A stretch of DNA of 64,000 nt from Psychrobacillus sp. INOP01 (GTDB taxonomy: Bacteria > Bacillota > Bacilli > Bacillales_A > Planococcaceae), in assembly GCF_018140925.1 (NCBI RefSeq), contig NZ_CP073315.1, positions 3,720,001-3,784,000 of the forward strand. The letters are read 5' to 3'. Shown one piece after another: positions 8,797-18,722 of the stretch (position 1 is the first letter of the stretch; each line of letters starts with the position of its first letter). The notes beneath the pieces are model-generated. The model saw only the letters and a list, made by a program, of their open reading frames with translations. It was not told the origin of the DNA and ran no database searches. A program made the position numbers and the translations under genes.

Positions 8797-10743
8797 ATGG
8801 TAGGAATTATGAAGTTGAATAACCGGCAATACCCAAGTGATTTTGATGTATATCTTTTTCATGAAGGAACACTGTTTGAAAGTTATAAGATGCTTGGAGC
8901 TCATATCCTATATGAGAACAATATTCAAGGTGTGCGTTTTGCAGTTTGGGCGCCGCATGCAAGGCAAGTTTCCGTTGTGGGTATCTTTAATAAATGGAAT
9001 GGTACTCGGCATCCAATGGAACGCTTGGATTCTGGAATCTGGGTTTTATTTATTCCCGAGCTTTCTCATGGAGACATTTATAAATATGAGGTTATAGGAC
9101 CAGATGGACGGAAGGAATTAAAAGCAGATCCTTATGCCTTTTATTCAGAGTTGAGACCGGCAACAGCTTCAATTATCTACAATTTAAATACATTTGAATG
9201 GCAAGATCAAAAATGGATGGCACAGAGAATAAAGAAAGATATTTACCACAAACCGATGATGATTTACGAAGTTCACCTAGCCTCCTGGAAACAAAAAGAA
9301 GATGGTGAGTTTTATAGTTATCAAGAACTCGCTGACGAATTAGTCGATTATGCAATTGATAATGGCTTTACACATATTGAGTTGATGCCTGTTATGGAGC
9401 ATCCTTACGATGGTTCATGGGGTTATCAAATAACTGGTTATTATTCAGCGAGTAGCAGATATGGTACACCTGAGCAATTAATGTATTTAATAGATCAATG
9501 TCATCAAAAGGGCCTTGGTGTAATTCTGGATTGGGTGCCTGCACATTTTTGTAAGGATGCGCATGGCCTTGGAAGGTTCGATGGAACACCTCTATTCGAA
9601 TCGGTAGATCCCCTGCGAGCAGAGAGGCCAATCTGGGGAACATATAGTTTTGACTATAGTAAGCCCGAAGTTGTTAGCTTTCTGATTTCAAATGCAATGT
9701 TTTGGATGGATTTTTATCATGTTGATGGAATTCGGGTTGATGCAGTTTCATCCATGATTTATCTAAATCATGATAATCCGCTTCCAGTAAAATTGAAAAA
9801 TCAGTTTGGTGGCGAAGAAAATCTTGAAGCAATTGAATTTCTAAAAAAGTTAAATGAAACCATTTTTCGAAAATATCCTGGTGCCCTCATGATGGCGGAG
9901 GAAGCAACCGAATGGCCGCTGGTTACAAGTCCAACTAGTACAGGCGGACTTGGATTCAATTATAAATGGAATATGGGTTGGTCAAATGACGTACTGAAAT
10001 ATATGAGGCTTGATGTTGGCGAACGACCAAAGCATCATCACCTACTGACATTTTCATTTTTGTATGCTTTTTCGGAAAATTTTGTCCTTCCATTTTCACA
10101 TGATGAAATGGTCCATGGAAAAAGATCATTATTAAATAAAATGCCTGGCGATTACTGGCAAAAATTCGCAAATTTACGTCTCTTGTTCGGCTATTTATTC
10201 GCTCATCCAGGAAAAAAGCTTTTATTTATGGGCAGTGAAATAGGGCAGTTTGACGAATGGAAATACCAGCAAGAAATGGATTGGATGCTGTTAGATTTTG
10301 AAGCTCACTCCAATTTCTATCGATACTATAAAGAGCTAAATAAATTTTATCAGGAAACTAGTGCCCTATGGCGCCTGGACCATGAGCAAACTGGCTTTCA
10401 TTGGATTGATGCGGACAATACGGAACAAAGCGTAATTACTTTTATGAGGAGAGGAAAACGGAAGGGGGATTATTGCATAGTTGTTTGTAATTTTTCAGCC
10501 GATGTTTACCATAATTACCAAATAGGAGTTCCGTCCAACGGGAACTATTTCGAAGCATTTAATAGTGATGCTACATCGTTCGGCGGTTCGGGACAGTTGA
10601 ATTCTGCCCCAATCCATACCAGTAAAATTCCGCACAATAATCAACCTTACTGTCTTGAAATAACCGTACCGCCACTAGGGATTGCTATATTCATGAAAGA
10701 AACAAAAACACGGAAAAGGGGAGTCAGTACAAATGGCATCTAA
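8797..10743 (+). CDS. glgB: 1,4-alpha-glucan branching enzyme
   Basis: Cuts alpha-1,4 glucan chains and rejoins them as alpha-1,6 branches during glycogen synthesis. 648 aa, in the GlgB range, with an N-terminal CBM48 region ([11 protein letters not shown]), a GH13 barrel and a C-terminal all-beta domain. Catalytic residues are visible: nucleophile Asp315 in [10 protein letters not shown], acid/base Glu368 in [10 protein letters not shown], and the third acid in [16 protein letters not shown] precedes ATG 8797. It overlaps glgC by 11 bp, indicating translational coupling. First gene of a four-gene operon. Confidence 0.96.
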   Translation: MVGIMKLNNRQYPSDFDVYLFHEGTLFESYKMLGAHILYENNIQGVRFAVWAPHARQVSVVGIFNKWNGTRHPMERLDSGIWVLFIPELSHGDIYKYEVIGPDGRKELKADPYAFYSELRPATASIIYNLNTFEWQDQKWMAQRIKKDIYHKPMMIYEVHLASWKQKEDGEFYSYQELADELVDYAIDNGFTHIELMPVMEHPYDGSWGYQITGYYSASSRYGTPEQLMYLIDQCHQKGLGVILDWVPAHFCKDAHGLGRFDGTPLFESVDPLRAERPIWGTYSFDYSKPEVVSFLISNAMFWMDFYHVDGIRVDAVSSMIYLNHDNPLPVKLKNQFGGEENLEAIEFLKKLNETIFRKYPGALMMAEEATEWPLVTSPTSTGGLGFNYKWNMGWSNDVLKYMRLDVGERPKHHHLLTFSFLYAFSENFVLPFSHDEMVHGKRSLLNKMPGDYWQKFANLRLLFGYLFAHPGKKLLFMGSEIGQFDEWKYQQEMDWMLLDFEAHSNFYRYYKELNKFYQETSALWRLDHEQTGFHWIDADNTEQSVITFMRRGKRKGDYCIVVCNFSADVYHNYQIGVPSNGNYFEAFNSDATSFGGSGQLNSAPIHTSKIPHNNQPYCLEITVPPLGIAIFMKETKTRKRGVSTNGI

Positions 10744-11890
10744 AAAATGGGTTGCAATGCTTTTAGCAGGTGGTCAAGGCTCAAGACTCGGGGAGTTGAC
10801 GAGTGACTTAGCTAAACCCGCAGTACCATTTGGAGGCAAATATCGGATCATCGATTTTACCTTAAGCAACTGTACACATTCAGGTATAGATACAGTCGGT
10901 ATACTTACTCAATATCGTCCACATATTTTGAATTCATATATTGGAAATGGCCGCCCATGGGATCTTGACCGCAATAACGGCGGAGTTTCTATCCTTCCAC
11001 CTTATCAGGGAAAAGATGGTGGGGAATGGTATAAAGGTACCGCAAATGCCGTGTACCAAAATTTCCATTTTATCGATCATAATGACCCAGAATATGTACT
11101 TGTAATCTCAGGGGACCATATTTATAAGATGGATTATAATAAAATGCTCGAAGATCATATTGATAAGGGTGCACATGCAACTATTGCTGTCATAGAGGTA
11201 CCATGGGAACAAGCAAATCGCTTTGGTATCATGAATACTGATGAAATGGATCAAATTATTGAATTTGATGAAAAACCTAAACATCCAAAAAGTAATTTGG
11301 CTTCGATGGGTGTGTATATTTTTAATTGGAAACATCTAAAAAAATATTTAACAGAAGACGAAAAGGACAGCAGTTCCACTAATGACTTTGGAAAAGACAT
11401 TATTCCAAAGATGCTGCAAGATGATGCAAAATTACAAGCGTATCGATTTAAAGGCTACTGGAAAGATGTAGGTACGATTGACAGCCTGTGGGAAGCGCAT
11501 ATGGATTTGTTGGAAGAACCATCTGATTTCAAGCTCGGAGACCCAAACTGGCAAATATATGCAGGAAATGCCAACCACCCCCCACAATATATATCTGAAG
11601 ATGCAGATGTGACACAATCTTTAGTCAATGAAGGTTGTTTGGTATTTGGGAAGGTCGACCATTCTGTTCTTTCTTATAACGTCCAAGTTGGAAGTGGCTC
11701 TATCGTCAAGAATTCCGTAATTATGCCAAATGTGAAAATTGGAAATAATGTAATAATCGAAAAGGCAATAATCGGTAGCGGTACAATTATCGAAGATGGG
11801 GCTGTAATCTCTGACACTAAACAAAGACTTACATTAATCGGTGAAAATCAGTTGGTTTCTTCGGAAAGTGCTTTTCTGCAAGCTTTATAA
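10733..11890 (+). CDS. glgC: Glucose-1-phosphate adenylyltransferase (ADP-glucose pyrophosphorylase)
   Basis: Makes ADP-glucose from ATP and glucose-1-phosphate, the committed step of glycogen synthesis. 385 aa. The N-terminal nucleotidyltransferase signature [12 protein letters not shown] with the KPAVPFGG and [10 protein letters not shown] blocks is intact, as is GDHIYKMDY. The C-terminal left-handed beta-helix (hexapeptide repeats such as [20 protein letters not shown]) is complete. The start codon lies inside the end of glgB; the ribosome site GGGGAG is within glgB. In Bacillus the enzyme works as a GlgC-GlgD heteromer, and glgD follows. Confidence 0.96.
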   Translation: MASKKWVAMLLAGGQGSRLGELTSDLAKPAVPFGGKYRIIDFTLSNCTHSGIDTVGILTQYRPHILNSYIGNGRPWDLDRNNGGVSILPPYQGKDGGEWYKGTANAVYQNFHFIDHNDPEYVLVISGDHIYKMDYNKMLEDHIDKGAHATIAVIEVPWEQANRFGIMNTDEMDQIIEFDEKPKHPKSNLASMGVYIFNWKHLKKYLTEDEKDSSSTNDFGKDIIPKMLQDDAKLQAYRFKGYWKDVGTIDSLWEAHMDLLEEPSDFKLGDPNWQIYAGNANHPPQYISEDADVTQSLVNEGCLVFGKVDHSVLSYNVQVGSGSIVKNSVIMPNVKIGNNVIIEKAIIGSGTIIEDGAVISDTKQRLTLIGENQLVSSESAFLQAL

Positions 11891-11905
11891 TAGGAGGTAG
11901 CTTAA

Positions 11906-13012
11906 ATGAGAAATGTATTGGGTGTAATTAATCTTGTAAATGAAAGACCCATATTAAAAGAATTGACCCATCATCGTTGCCTAGCCTCCATACCATTTGG
12001 CGGACGCTATCGAATGATTGATTTCACTATGTCAAACTTTATGAACGTTTCCGTAAGTAAAGTTGCCATTTTCACAAAAGATAAATATCGATCATTGATG
12101 GATCATCTAGGTTCTGGAAAGGAATGGGATCTTGATCATCGTTCACAAGGTCTATTCATTCTTCCTTCGATTCATCCTGATGAAAAAATCAGAGGAGATT
12201 TACAGCAGTTCTATGATCATTTAGAATTTTTCCAACGGGCAACTGCAGATACAGTAATTATTGCTCCTGGTCATCATATTTGTAAAATTGACTTTAATGA
12301 TGTGATCAAAGAACATGAAAGTAGTGAAGCCGATATTACAGTTCTGTACAAGGATTATGATGGTTTATCAGTGAAAAGACCAATTTATCATCAAATTTCA
12401 CTCGATACAAACGGTGAAGTCCGTGATGTAAACTTTTATACGTCTCCTAAGAAAGGTGATCATATATGTTTGGAAACATATGTGATTAAAAAACAACTAT
12501 TAATAGATTTAATAATGAATTGTATAGAGTATGATGAATATGATTTTTTGAAAGATATTGTTAAAGCAAATTTGATAAATCTAAAAGTGCAAGGTTATCA
12601 GTTCACGGGTTATATGCCTTTTATTCATTCCCTAGAAACATACCATGCTAGTAATATGGAATTTCTTAACCCAGAAATTCTTCGTAACTATTTTTATGAT
12701 TCATGGGAAGTTTTCACGAAAATTAAACATGAAGCACCTGCCGAATTCACAAATTACTCTAAGGTGTCTAATTCTTTAATAGCCAATGGATGTATTATTG
12801 AGGGCACCGTCGAAAATAGTATTATTTTCAGAGGAGTAAAAGTAAAAAAAGGTGCAGTTGTTAAAAACAGTATCATTATGCAAAAGGGTGATATTGAAGA
12901 GGGAGCACATGTCGAAAATGTGATTACTGATAAACAAGTAACCATTACAAGGGATCAAATCATAACGGCGAGAAATAAGCCAATGGTGATCAAAAAAGAG
13001 GGAGTAGTTTAA
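11906..13012 (+). CDS. glgD: Glucose-1-phosphate adenylyltransferase, GlgD subunit
   Basis: Paralogue of GlgC (368 aa) with the same nucleotidyltransferase plus beta-helix layout, but the glycine-rich catalytic loop of GlgC is replaced by VINLVNERPILKEL, as usual for the GlgD regulatory/accessory subunit. YRMIDFTMSNF and PGHHICKIDF mark the corresponding sites. Starts 15 bp after glgC with AGGAGGT upstream; 18 bp before glgA. Confidence 0.94.
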   Translation: MRNVLGVINLVNERPILKELTHHRCLASIPFGGRYRMIDFTMSNFMNVSVSKVAIFTKDKYRSLMDHLGSGKEWDLDHRSQGLFILPSIHPDEKIRGDLQQFYDHLEFFQRATADTVIIAPGHHICKIDFNDVIKEHESSEADITVLYKDYDGLSVKRPIYHQISLDTNGEVRDVNFYTSPKKGDHICLETYVIKKQLLIDLIMNCIEYDEYDFLKDIVKANLINLKVQGYQFTGYMPFIHSLETYHASNMEFLNPEILRNYFYDSWEVFTKIKHEAPAEFTNYSKVSNSLIANGCIIEGTVENSIIFRGVKVKKGAVVKNSIIMQKGDIEEGAHVENVITDKQVTITRDQIITARNKPMVIKKEGVV

Positions 13013-13030
13013 ACTGGAGGTTACAACAGC

Positions 13031-14461
13031 ATGAATGTATTATTTGCAGCCTCAGAGTGCGCCCCATTTATAAAGACCGGGGGACTGGGTGATGTTATAG
13101 GCGCCTTGCCTCAAGCTTTACATAAAAAGGGAGCAAACGTTAGCGTGATACTACCAAAATATGGCGACCTTCCATTACATTTTAAAGAACAAATGCAATG
13201 GATCAAAAGCATTGAAGTACCTGTAGGCTGGAGACGTCAATTTTGCGGTATAGATAAATTTCATTATCAGGGGATAACAGTATACTTTCTCGATAACGAA
13301 TATTATTTTAAAAGGCATGGTAGCTATGGCTTTGGAGACGATGGTGAACGTTTTGCTTTCTTTTCCAGAGCCGTACTAGAGGCTCTACCGTATTTAGAAG
13401 AACGGCCCAATATAATCCATTGCCATGATTGGCAAACAGGGTTGATACCTGTTCATTTGAAGGCCCATTATGAAAATAATCCATACTACCAGGGCATCAA
13501 AACTGTGTTCACTATTCATAATTTACGCTACCAAGGGGTATATCCTAAATCAGTGCTTTCTGATTTGCTGGATTTAAGCGAGCTCTATTTTCACATGGAC
13601 GCCTTAGAGTTTTATGGGGATGTCAGCTACCTAAAAGGTGGACTGGCCTTTGCTGATTGCGTGACAACGGTAAGTTCAACCTATGCAGACGAAATACAGT
13701 CTCCCTATTATGGGGAAAGACTTGATGGGTTCTTACGAAAAATAGGAAATGATCTTCAAGGAATCGTTAACGGAATTGACAATGACTCCTATAATCCAAA
13801 AGGTGATGAAAATTTATTTCTTCCATACGACGAATATAGTGGAAAGTCTGTAAATAAAAAGCATCTACAGGAAACACTTGGGCTTCCTATGAACCCTGAT
13901 ATCCCAATAATTTCAATGGTTACTAGACTAGTTGATCAAAAAGGTATAGATTTGATTCTACATGTATTCCATGAAATCATTGGTTTGGATGTCCAATTTG
14001 TTTTACTAGGTACAGGCAATCAGGAGTATGAAGAGGCATTCAGATATTTTGAAGAAATTTATCCCGATAATGTGTCAGCCAACCTTTATTTTGATGAAGC
14101 ATTGTCACGAAAAATTTATGCCGGTTCAGATCTTTTTCTAATGCCATCCCAATTTGAACCGTGCGGAATTGGACAATTACTTGCACTTCGCTATGGATCC
14201 TTGCCGCTCGTCCGTGAAACAGGTGGGCTGAAGGATACGGTAATACCTTATAATGAATTAACTGAAGAAGGAAATGGATTCAGCTTTGCTAACTATAATG
14301 CCCACGAATTGCTGTATACAATTGAGCGTGCAGTTGCACTATTTCGCTTCCAGCCGAACAAATGGAGGAACCTAGTAGAGCGTGCAATGGATCTTGACTT
14401 TAGTTGGTCATCATCTTCGCAGCAATATCTCAAATTATATCGTGATCTCCTAAAAATCTGA
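13031..14461 (+). CDS. glgA: Glycogen synthase (ADP-glucose, GT5)
   Basis: Extends alpha-1,4 glucan chains from ADP-glucose. 476 aa, normal GlgA length. The N-terminal ADP-glucose-binding motif KTGGLGDV is at residues 16-23. The family marker HCHDWQTGL and the C-terminal GT-B signature PSQFEPCGIGQLLALRYGS with ETGGLKDTV are present. TGGAGG precedes ATG 13031. Last gene of the glgBCDA operon; no glgP phosphorylase follows, unlike in Bacillus subtilis. Confidence 0.96.
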   Translation: MNVLFAASECAPFIKTGGLGDVIGALPQALHKKGANVSVILPKYGDLPLHFKEQMQWIKSIEVPVGWRRQFCGIDKFHYQGITVYFLDNEYYFKRHGSYGFGDDGERFAFFSRAVLEALPYLEERPNIIHCHDWQTGLIPVHLKAHYENNPYYQGIKTVFTIHNLRYQGVYPKSVLSDLLDLSELYFHMDALEFYGDVSYLKGGLAFADCVTTVSSTYADEIQSPYYGERLDGFLRKIGNDLQGIVNGIDNDSYNPKGDENLFLPYDEYSGKSVNKKHLQETLGLPMNPDIPIISMVTRLVDQKGIDLILHVFHEIIGLDVQFVLLGTGNQEYEEAFRYFEEIYPDNVSANLYFDEALSRKIYAGSDLFLMPSQFEPCGIGQLLALRYGSLPLVRETGGLKDTVIPYNELTEEGNGFSFANYNAHELLYTIERAVALFRFQPNKWRNLVERAMDLDFSWSSSSQQYLKLYRDLLKI

Positions 14462-14466
14462 TAAAT

Positions 14467-14507
14467 AAAAAAGAATGGTTTTCAAATTGTTGAAAACCAT
14501 TCTTTTT
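14467..14507 (+). terminator. Terminator of the glycogen operon
   Basis: AAAGAATGGTTTTCAA pairs perfectly with TTGAAAACCATTCTTT, followed by a T-run, 6 bp after the glgA stop. Confidence 0.9.
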
Positions 14508-14664
14508 GTGCACCCCCAAATTTAGGATTACCATTTACATTGACACAGTCTTTGAAGGATGCGTCATCCTTTAGTTCGATCCATTTTGTAGTAGTAGCTT
14601 TTTAAGGAGAAAGCATTGATAAAATTTTTTGAATGCCTTTATCAATGAATGATTGGATGATCTA

Positions 14665-14805
14665 TTATCGATTCTTTTGGTTATTTTGTTGTGCATTTTT
14701 CTGTTTAGCTTGATTTAAATCTAGATCTTCTGCAAATTCTTCCCGATTGTCATTTCTTGAATTAGGTTCTTTCTTCTTAAAGTTTGGTTTGCTTTTCTTT
14801 GTCAT
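14665..14805 (-). CDS. Small hydrophilic protein, 46 aa, unknown function
   Basis: An unlisted short gene with an excellent ribosome site (GGAGGTGAGG at 14811-14820 on the minus strand). The product is 46 aa, very rich in Lys, Asn and Gln, with no hydrophobic segment (starts MTKKSKPNFKKK, ends QNNQKNR). The composition resembles small spore-associated or YfhD/SASP-like peptides of Bacillales, but I cannot assign it to a family. Confidence 0.65.
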   Translation of the reverse strand: MTKKSKPNFKKKEPNSRNDNREEFAEDLDLNQAKQKNAQQNNQKNR

Positions 14806-14820
14806 GATATCCTCACCTCC

Positions 14821-15414
14821 TAGAGTTTAATGTGCTCAGTATAGAAGATGTTATTCAAAATAATTAGTTCTTTGCAATTCTTTTATGAAAATGGAAATAG
14901 TTCATTAAATTAATAATTTTTTAAGGGATTGTTTTAGAAATTTGTTTGAGGAAGAATTATATTTGGAACTAGCGTTAACTTTATATCCAATGCAAGTCAA
15001 ACGTATCGATTATTTCATCAGAAAAAGAGTTAGGATTATTCCTATAAGATTTTAATAGGCTTATGGATTGCAAGTTAAGAAGAGAATTATAATATATAAA
15101 TTGAAAGCCGAAAGCCGACCTAATCTGGTCCGGTTTTTTCTTTTTTCAATTAGATCGTAATTTAAGACCGTTTAAAGACATTGTCTCTTTCTGTTAAATC
15201 GTATACTATGAGTTTATTAATTAACTTATTATTCTGTAAATTAAACCCGATAATTTTATCTTTAAATTTAAGCGTTCTCAAAATTTGTAGTAAACCTCGC
15301 TTCCTTTGTTATAGCTTATGAATTTCCACATGATTTGAAAGGGGGGAGGCATGAAATAGGAACTAAGAGAAATGGGATAGACACAATTAATGAAAAATGG
15401 AAGGGGTCAATTAA
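14821..15414. other. Intergenic region upstream of the sugar-binding lipoprotein
   Basis: Contains a terminator-like hairpin (15111-15142) and, at 15340-15359, a very strong ribosome site (AAAGGGGGGAGG) followed by the two-codon ORF ATG-AAA-TAG. That looks like the start of a lost gene or a minimal leader. No other gene seen. Confidence 0.4.
15111..15142 (+). terminator. Terminator-like hairpin
   Basis: CCGACC and GGTCCGG pair with one bulge around TAATCT, followed by TTTTTTCTTTTTT. Confidence 0.5.
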
Positions 15415-16650
15415 TTGAAAAAACTAATAATTTTTCTATTATTATTAACATGCGGAGTATTACTTATGGGGTGTAGTGATGAAGCGGGGACTTCTGAATC
15501 TAAGGGCAAAGGAGAAATTACAGTTTGGGCTCATCCTTATACAGACAACCAGGAAAAAGAAGGGGAAATGTGGAAGGAATTAATCGGTTCCTATGAGGAA
15601 ACAACAGGTGTAAAGGTTAACTTTCAACAAATTCCTTGGGCAAACCGTGACCAAAAAATCCTTACAGCTTTAGCAGCCAATAATGGACCAGATGTGTTTT
15701 ATGCAATTCCAGATCAAATGCCCCAATATGCAGAAGCCGGAATGCTATTAGATCTCAGCTCTTATTTGGAAGACAATGATATGGAAGATTTTGTGGATAG
15801 TTCAATGGTTTCTGCTACATGGAAGGGTAAGACGTATGGAGTGCCTATCCTTCAATCGGTTGAAACCTTTATTTATAATGTGGACGTAATTAAAGCAATA
15901 GGAGAAGACCCAACAAAACTTCCTACAACATGGGAGGAATTTGAAGAGTGGGCTGAAAAAGCTAAAGAGAAAGGTTACTATGCCTCTAGTTTTCTAGGAG
16001 GAGGATCTATGAACGGGACTCTATATCCTTACCTATGGCAAGCAGGAGGAGAAATTCTTACAGAAGATAATGAAGTAATGATTAATAACGAAGATGGAGT
16101 AGAGGCATTTGAATTTATTAACAAAATGTATAAAAACGGATGGATTCCAAAGGATTCTATTACTGCTCTAGAACATGATTCTCTATGGGATAGTGGAAAA
16201 CTACTATCTATACAAGGAGCAGGCCTATCAGTTAGTAGAATGTTAGGAAAAGAGACTTTTGAGTTTGTCATTGCTCCTCCTTTGAAAAACAAAAAACAGG
16301 CTACCTATGGAACCACTGGAATGTTTGTAGTCCCTATCAATTCAGATAACCAGGATGCGGCAGCTGAATTCATTAAAGTTATTACTAATGCTGATAACCA
16401 AAGAATATTTAATAGAGAAACACAATTTATCCCTACCAGAGAATCTGCAAAAGATATTTATGATGATCAAAAATATCTAGCTCAACTAGCGTCTTACACT
16501 GAGTTCACTCGATCTGGAGTAATACATCCTGAAGGACGTAACATTATGCCTTTAATACAAGCAGAACTTCAAACTATGCTAGAAGGTAAAAAAACTCCAA
16601 AAGAGGCTGCTGATGCAGCTGCTGAGTCCATAAAAGGAAAGCTTAAATAA
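15415..16650 (+). CDS. Extracellular sugar-binding lipoprotein of an ABC importer (family 1 solute-binding protein)
   Basis: 411 aa. A type II signal peptide with lipobox LLMGC puts the lipidated cysteine near residue 20. The mature part has the maltose/multiple-sugar-binding fold signatures: ITVWAHPYTD at its start, NNGPDVFYAIPDQ, GVPILQSVETFIYN, and GTTGMFVVPINS. It should capture a sugar or oligosaccharide outside the membrane for an ABC importer. Start TTG 15415 follows AAGGGGTC; the upstream in-frame ATG 15397 stops after five codons. No permease or ATPase gene is adjacent; an IS3 remnant begins 35 bp downstream, so the rest of the operon may have been lost. Confidence 0.88.
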   Translation: MKKLIIFLLLLTCGVLLMGCSDEAGTSESKGKGEITVWAHPYTDNQEKEGEMWKELIGSYEETTGVKVNFQQIPWANRDQKILTALAANNGPDVFYAIPDQMPQYAEAGMLLDLSSYLEDNDMEDFVDSSMVSATWKGKTYGVPILQSVETFIYNVDVIKAIGEDPTKLPTTWEEFEEWAEKAKEKGYYASSFLGGGSMNGTLYPYLWQAGGEILTEDNEVMINNEDGVEAFEFINKMYKNGWIPKDSITALEHDSLWDSGKLLSIQGAGLSVSRMLGKETFEFVIAPPLKNKKQATYGTTGMFVVPINSDNQDAAAEFIKVITNADNQRIFNRETQFIPTRESAKDIYDDQKYLAQLASYTEFTRSGVIHPEGRNIMPLIQAELQTMLEGKKTPKEAADAAAESIKGKLK

Positions 16651-16684
16651 GATTAATAGTGAAGAGAGCATGATCTAAAACTGC

Positions 16685-17060
16685 ACTGACCCAAAAATAT
16701 GAGACAAATAAAAACACCTTTCGTTGAAGAACGGGTTTACAACACCTAAATTCAATACGGAGGTGTTTTTTCTATGGTGACAAGAGTCAGTTATCCAGTA
16801 GAAGTGAAAATGAAAGCTCTTCAAATGAAATTTGCAGATAAATCCAATGAAGAAATAGTAACGGTTTTGAATATTCGTAATGTGAGTCAAATTAAAATGT
16901 GGATGAAATGGTATAAAAATAATGAGCTATACCGTCTTAAACAGCCGGTAGGAAAACAATCTACCATTGGCAAAGTGCGTGAATTTGAAAGTTAATCTGC
17001 TAAGTAACAAGTTGAAAATCGGTATTTAAAGCAGCCATAACTTATGCTAGTTTGAAGAGT
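16685..17060 (+). pseudogene. IS3-family remnant: left end and decayed orfA transposase
   Basis: A terminal sequence TGACCCAAAAATATGAG at 16687 is followed, from ATG 16774, by a 73-aa helix-turn-helix protein (starts MVTRVSYPVEVKMKAL, contains NIRNVSQIKMWMKWYK and QPVGKQ) typical of IS3-family OrfA. After a premature stop at 16993 the same protein continues as decayed segments recognisable as VENRYLKA near 17012-17035. No orfB catalytic part follows. Dead element. Confidence 0.8.
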
Positions 17061-17279
17061 CAAAGAAGTGCGTTTATGGATCAAAATTTCCACTACAAGA
17101 AAGGAACTTGAGGAAATTTTTGAACTGTTAGCAGATAAGGGGGTTATTAAAATAATCCAACTGAGTTATTGGATAGGCACTCGATTTTCCAAAATAATAA
17201 TTCGAATTCGAGATATTGTTCTTGCTTTATTATCAATTGAGTAGTAAAGTGATGATTAAGAAAGGGAGTGACAAACAAT

Positions 17280-17723
17280 ATGCAACAAAATACTCGCGGG
17301 TCGTTAATATGGTTAAGGATTTCTCGATTCACACATCAAAGTAACTTACTATCGAATGAGTTTTTAAAGCCATTTGATTTAACTACTGCACAATTTGATG
17401 TATTAATGCAAGTTTCAACTTATGAACCATTAACACAAGGTGAGCTAGCTGAGAAAGTCACCGTGTCACAAGGCGGTATTTCGCGTATGCTTGCTCGCCT
17501 TGAAAAAGATGGACTCATTGCACGAAAGCAAGAGTGGAAAACTAAAACGATCTCGTTAACGAAAAAAGGACGGGAAAAACTAGAAAATGCATTTGAAGCT
17601 CAGCTTTTATTTCAATCCTCATTCTTTGATGATTGTTTATCTGATGAAGAACAAAAAACGTTGTATTTACTTATGTCGCGTGTACAAAAAAATAGCGAAA
17701 AAAAGAAATTGCCAAACAAGTAA
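17280..17723 (+). CDS. MarR-family transcriptional regulator
   Basis: 147 aa from ATG 17280; an in-frame GTG at 17268 overlaps the ribosome site GGGAG (17264-17268), which better serves the ATG. Winged helix-turn-helix with [33 protein letters not shown] followed by the wing and a C-terminal dimerisation helix is characteristic, split here as [14 protein letters not shown] and [12 protein letters not shown]. It heads an operon of oxidative aromatic/electrophile-type enzymes, so a MhqR-like repressor responding to quinones or similar electrophiles is the likely role (inference). A palindrome lies between it and the next gene. Confidence 0.88.
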   Translation: MQQNTRGSLIWLRISRFTHQSNLLSNEFLKPFDLTTAQFDVLMQVSTYEPLTQGELAEKVTVSQGGISRMLARLEKDGLIARKQEWKTKTISLTKKGREKLENAFEAQLLFQSSFFDDCLSDEEQKTLYLLMSRVQKNSEKKKLPNK

Positions 17724-17733
17724 TTTTTTTACC

Positions 17734-17747
17734 TAGTCACTTGACTA
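17734..17747. promoter_or_regulatory. Candidate MarR operator
   Basis: TAGTCA-CT-TGACTA is a perfect 6+6 palindrome 29 bp before the start of the dioxygenase gene and directly after the marR-type gene, the usual position for autoregulated MarR operators. Not proven. Confidence 0.45.
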
Positions 17748-17775
17748 ATCAAATGATGAATTGGAGGAAAAAATT

Positions 17776-18720
17776 ATGTACACAATTTCAGGACATCATC
17801 ATATTTCAATGATTACAAAAAATGCAAAACAAAATAACCACTTTTATCGTAATGTACTTGGTTTACGTCGTGTGAAAATGACGGTGAACCAAGATGATCC
17901 ATCGATGTATCACTTATTTTATGGAGATAAAACTGGAAATCCCGGCACAGAGTTATCTTTCTTTGAAATTCCGAATGTTGGACGCACTCACCGAGGCACA
18001 AACGCTATCACCCAAATCGGTTTACTTGTTCCAACAGAAATGAGTTTAGCCTATTGGAAAGCACGTTTTGATGAATACAACGTACAGCATAGTGATATTA
18101 CATCGTACGCCAACCGTCCTGCTCTATTCTTTGAAGATGAAGAAGGCTTACGCATGGTGCTACTTGCATCCAACGGACAAAAGATGAAGCAATGGGAATC
18201 ATGGGGAAAATCAAACGTACCGCTAGAACATCAAATTCAAGGCATGGGATCCGTGGAAATAACGGTACGCCGGCTTGAAAAGCTTGGTAGTACGCTTACA
18301 GAGATATTTGGGTATACCGAAATATCACGTACGAAAGATGAAGCCATTTTCCAATCAGTACAAGGCGAAGTATTTGGTGAAATCGTAGTGAAGTATTTAG
18401 AAGGTCCTACTGAAAAACCAGGACGTGGTAGTATCCATCATCTAGCGATTCGTGTCAAAGACGATGTAGAACTTGCATACTGGGATGAACAAGTACAAGC
18501 ACGTGGTTTCCAGTCGTCTGGAATTGTGGATCGTTTCTACTTTAAGAGCTTATACTTTCGTGAATCAAATGGCATTCTTTTTGAGATTGCTACAGACGGA
18601 CCAGGATTTACAATTGACGGAAATATCGAAACACTTGGTCAGAAATTAGATTTACCACCGTTTTTAGAACAGCGTCGTGCTGAAATTGAAGAAAAATTAC
18701 AACCAATAGAGGAGAATTGA
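17776..18720 (+). CDS. VOC-family ring-cleaving dioxygenase (MhqO/MhqA-like)
   Basis: 314 aa made of two vicinal-oxygen-chelate modules. The metal ligands fit: His in SGHHHISM near the N-terminus, His in GSIHHLAIRV of the second half, and Glu in ILFEIATDGPGF. The size and these blocks match hydroquinone-type ring-cleaving dioxygenases of Bacillales (MhqO, MhqA) rather than small glyoxalases. ATG 17776 follows GGAGGAAAAAATT; the in-frame TTG 17761 is only the ribosome site. It abuts the next gene (2-bp gap), so co-translation is expected. Substrate is inference. Confidence 0.88.
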   Translation: MYTISGHHHISMITKNAKQNNHFYRNVLGLRRVKMTVNQDDPSMYHLFYGDKTGNPGTELSFFEIPNVGRTHRGTNAITQIGLLVPTEMSLAYWKARFDEYNVQHSDITSYANRPALFFEDEEGLRMVLLASNGQKMKQWESWGKSNVPLEHQIQGMGSVEITVRRLEKLGSTLTEIFGYTEISRTKDEAIFQSVQGEVFGEIVVKYLEGPTEKPGRGSIHHLAIRVKDDVELAYWDEQVQARGFQSSGIVDRFYFKSLYFRESNGILFEIATDGPGFTIDGNIETLGQKLDLPPFLEQRRAEIEEKLQPIEEN

Positions 18721-18722
18721 TT

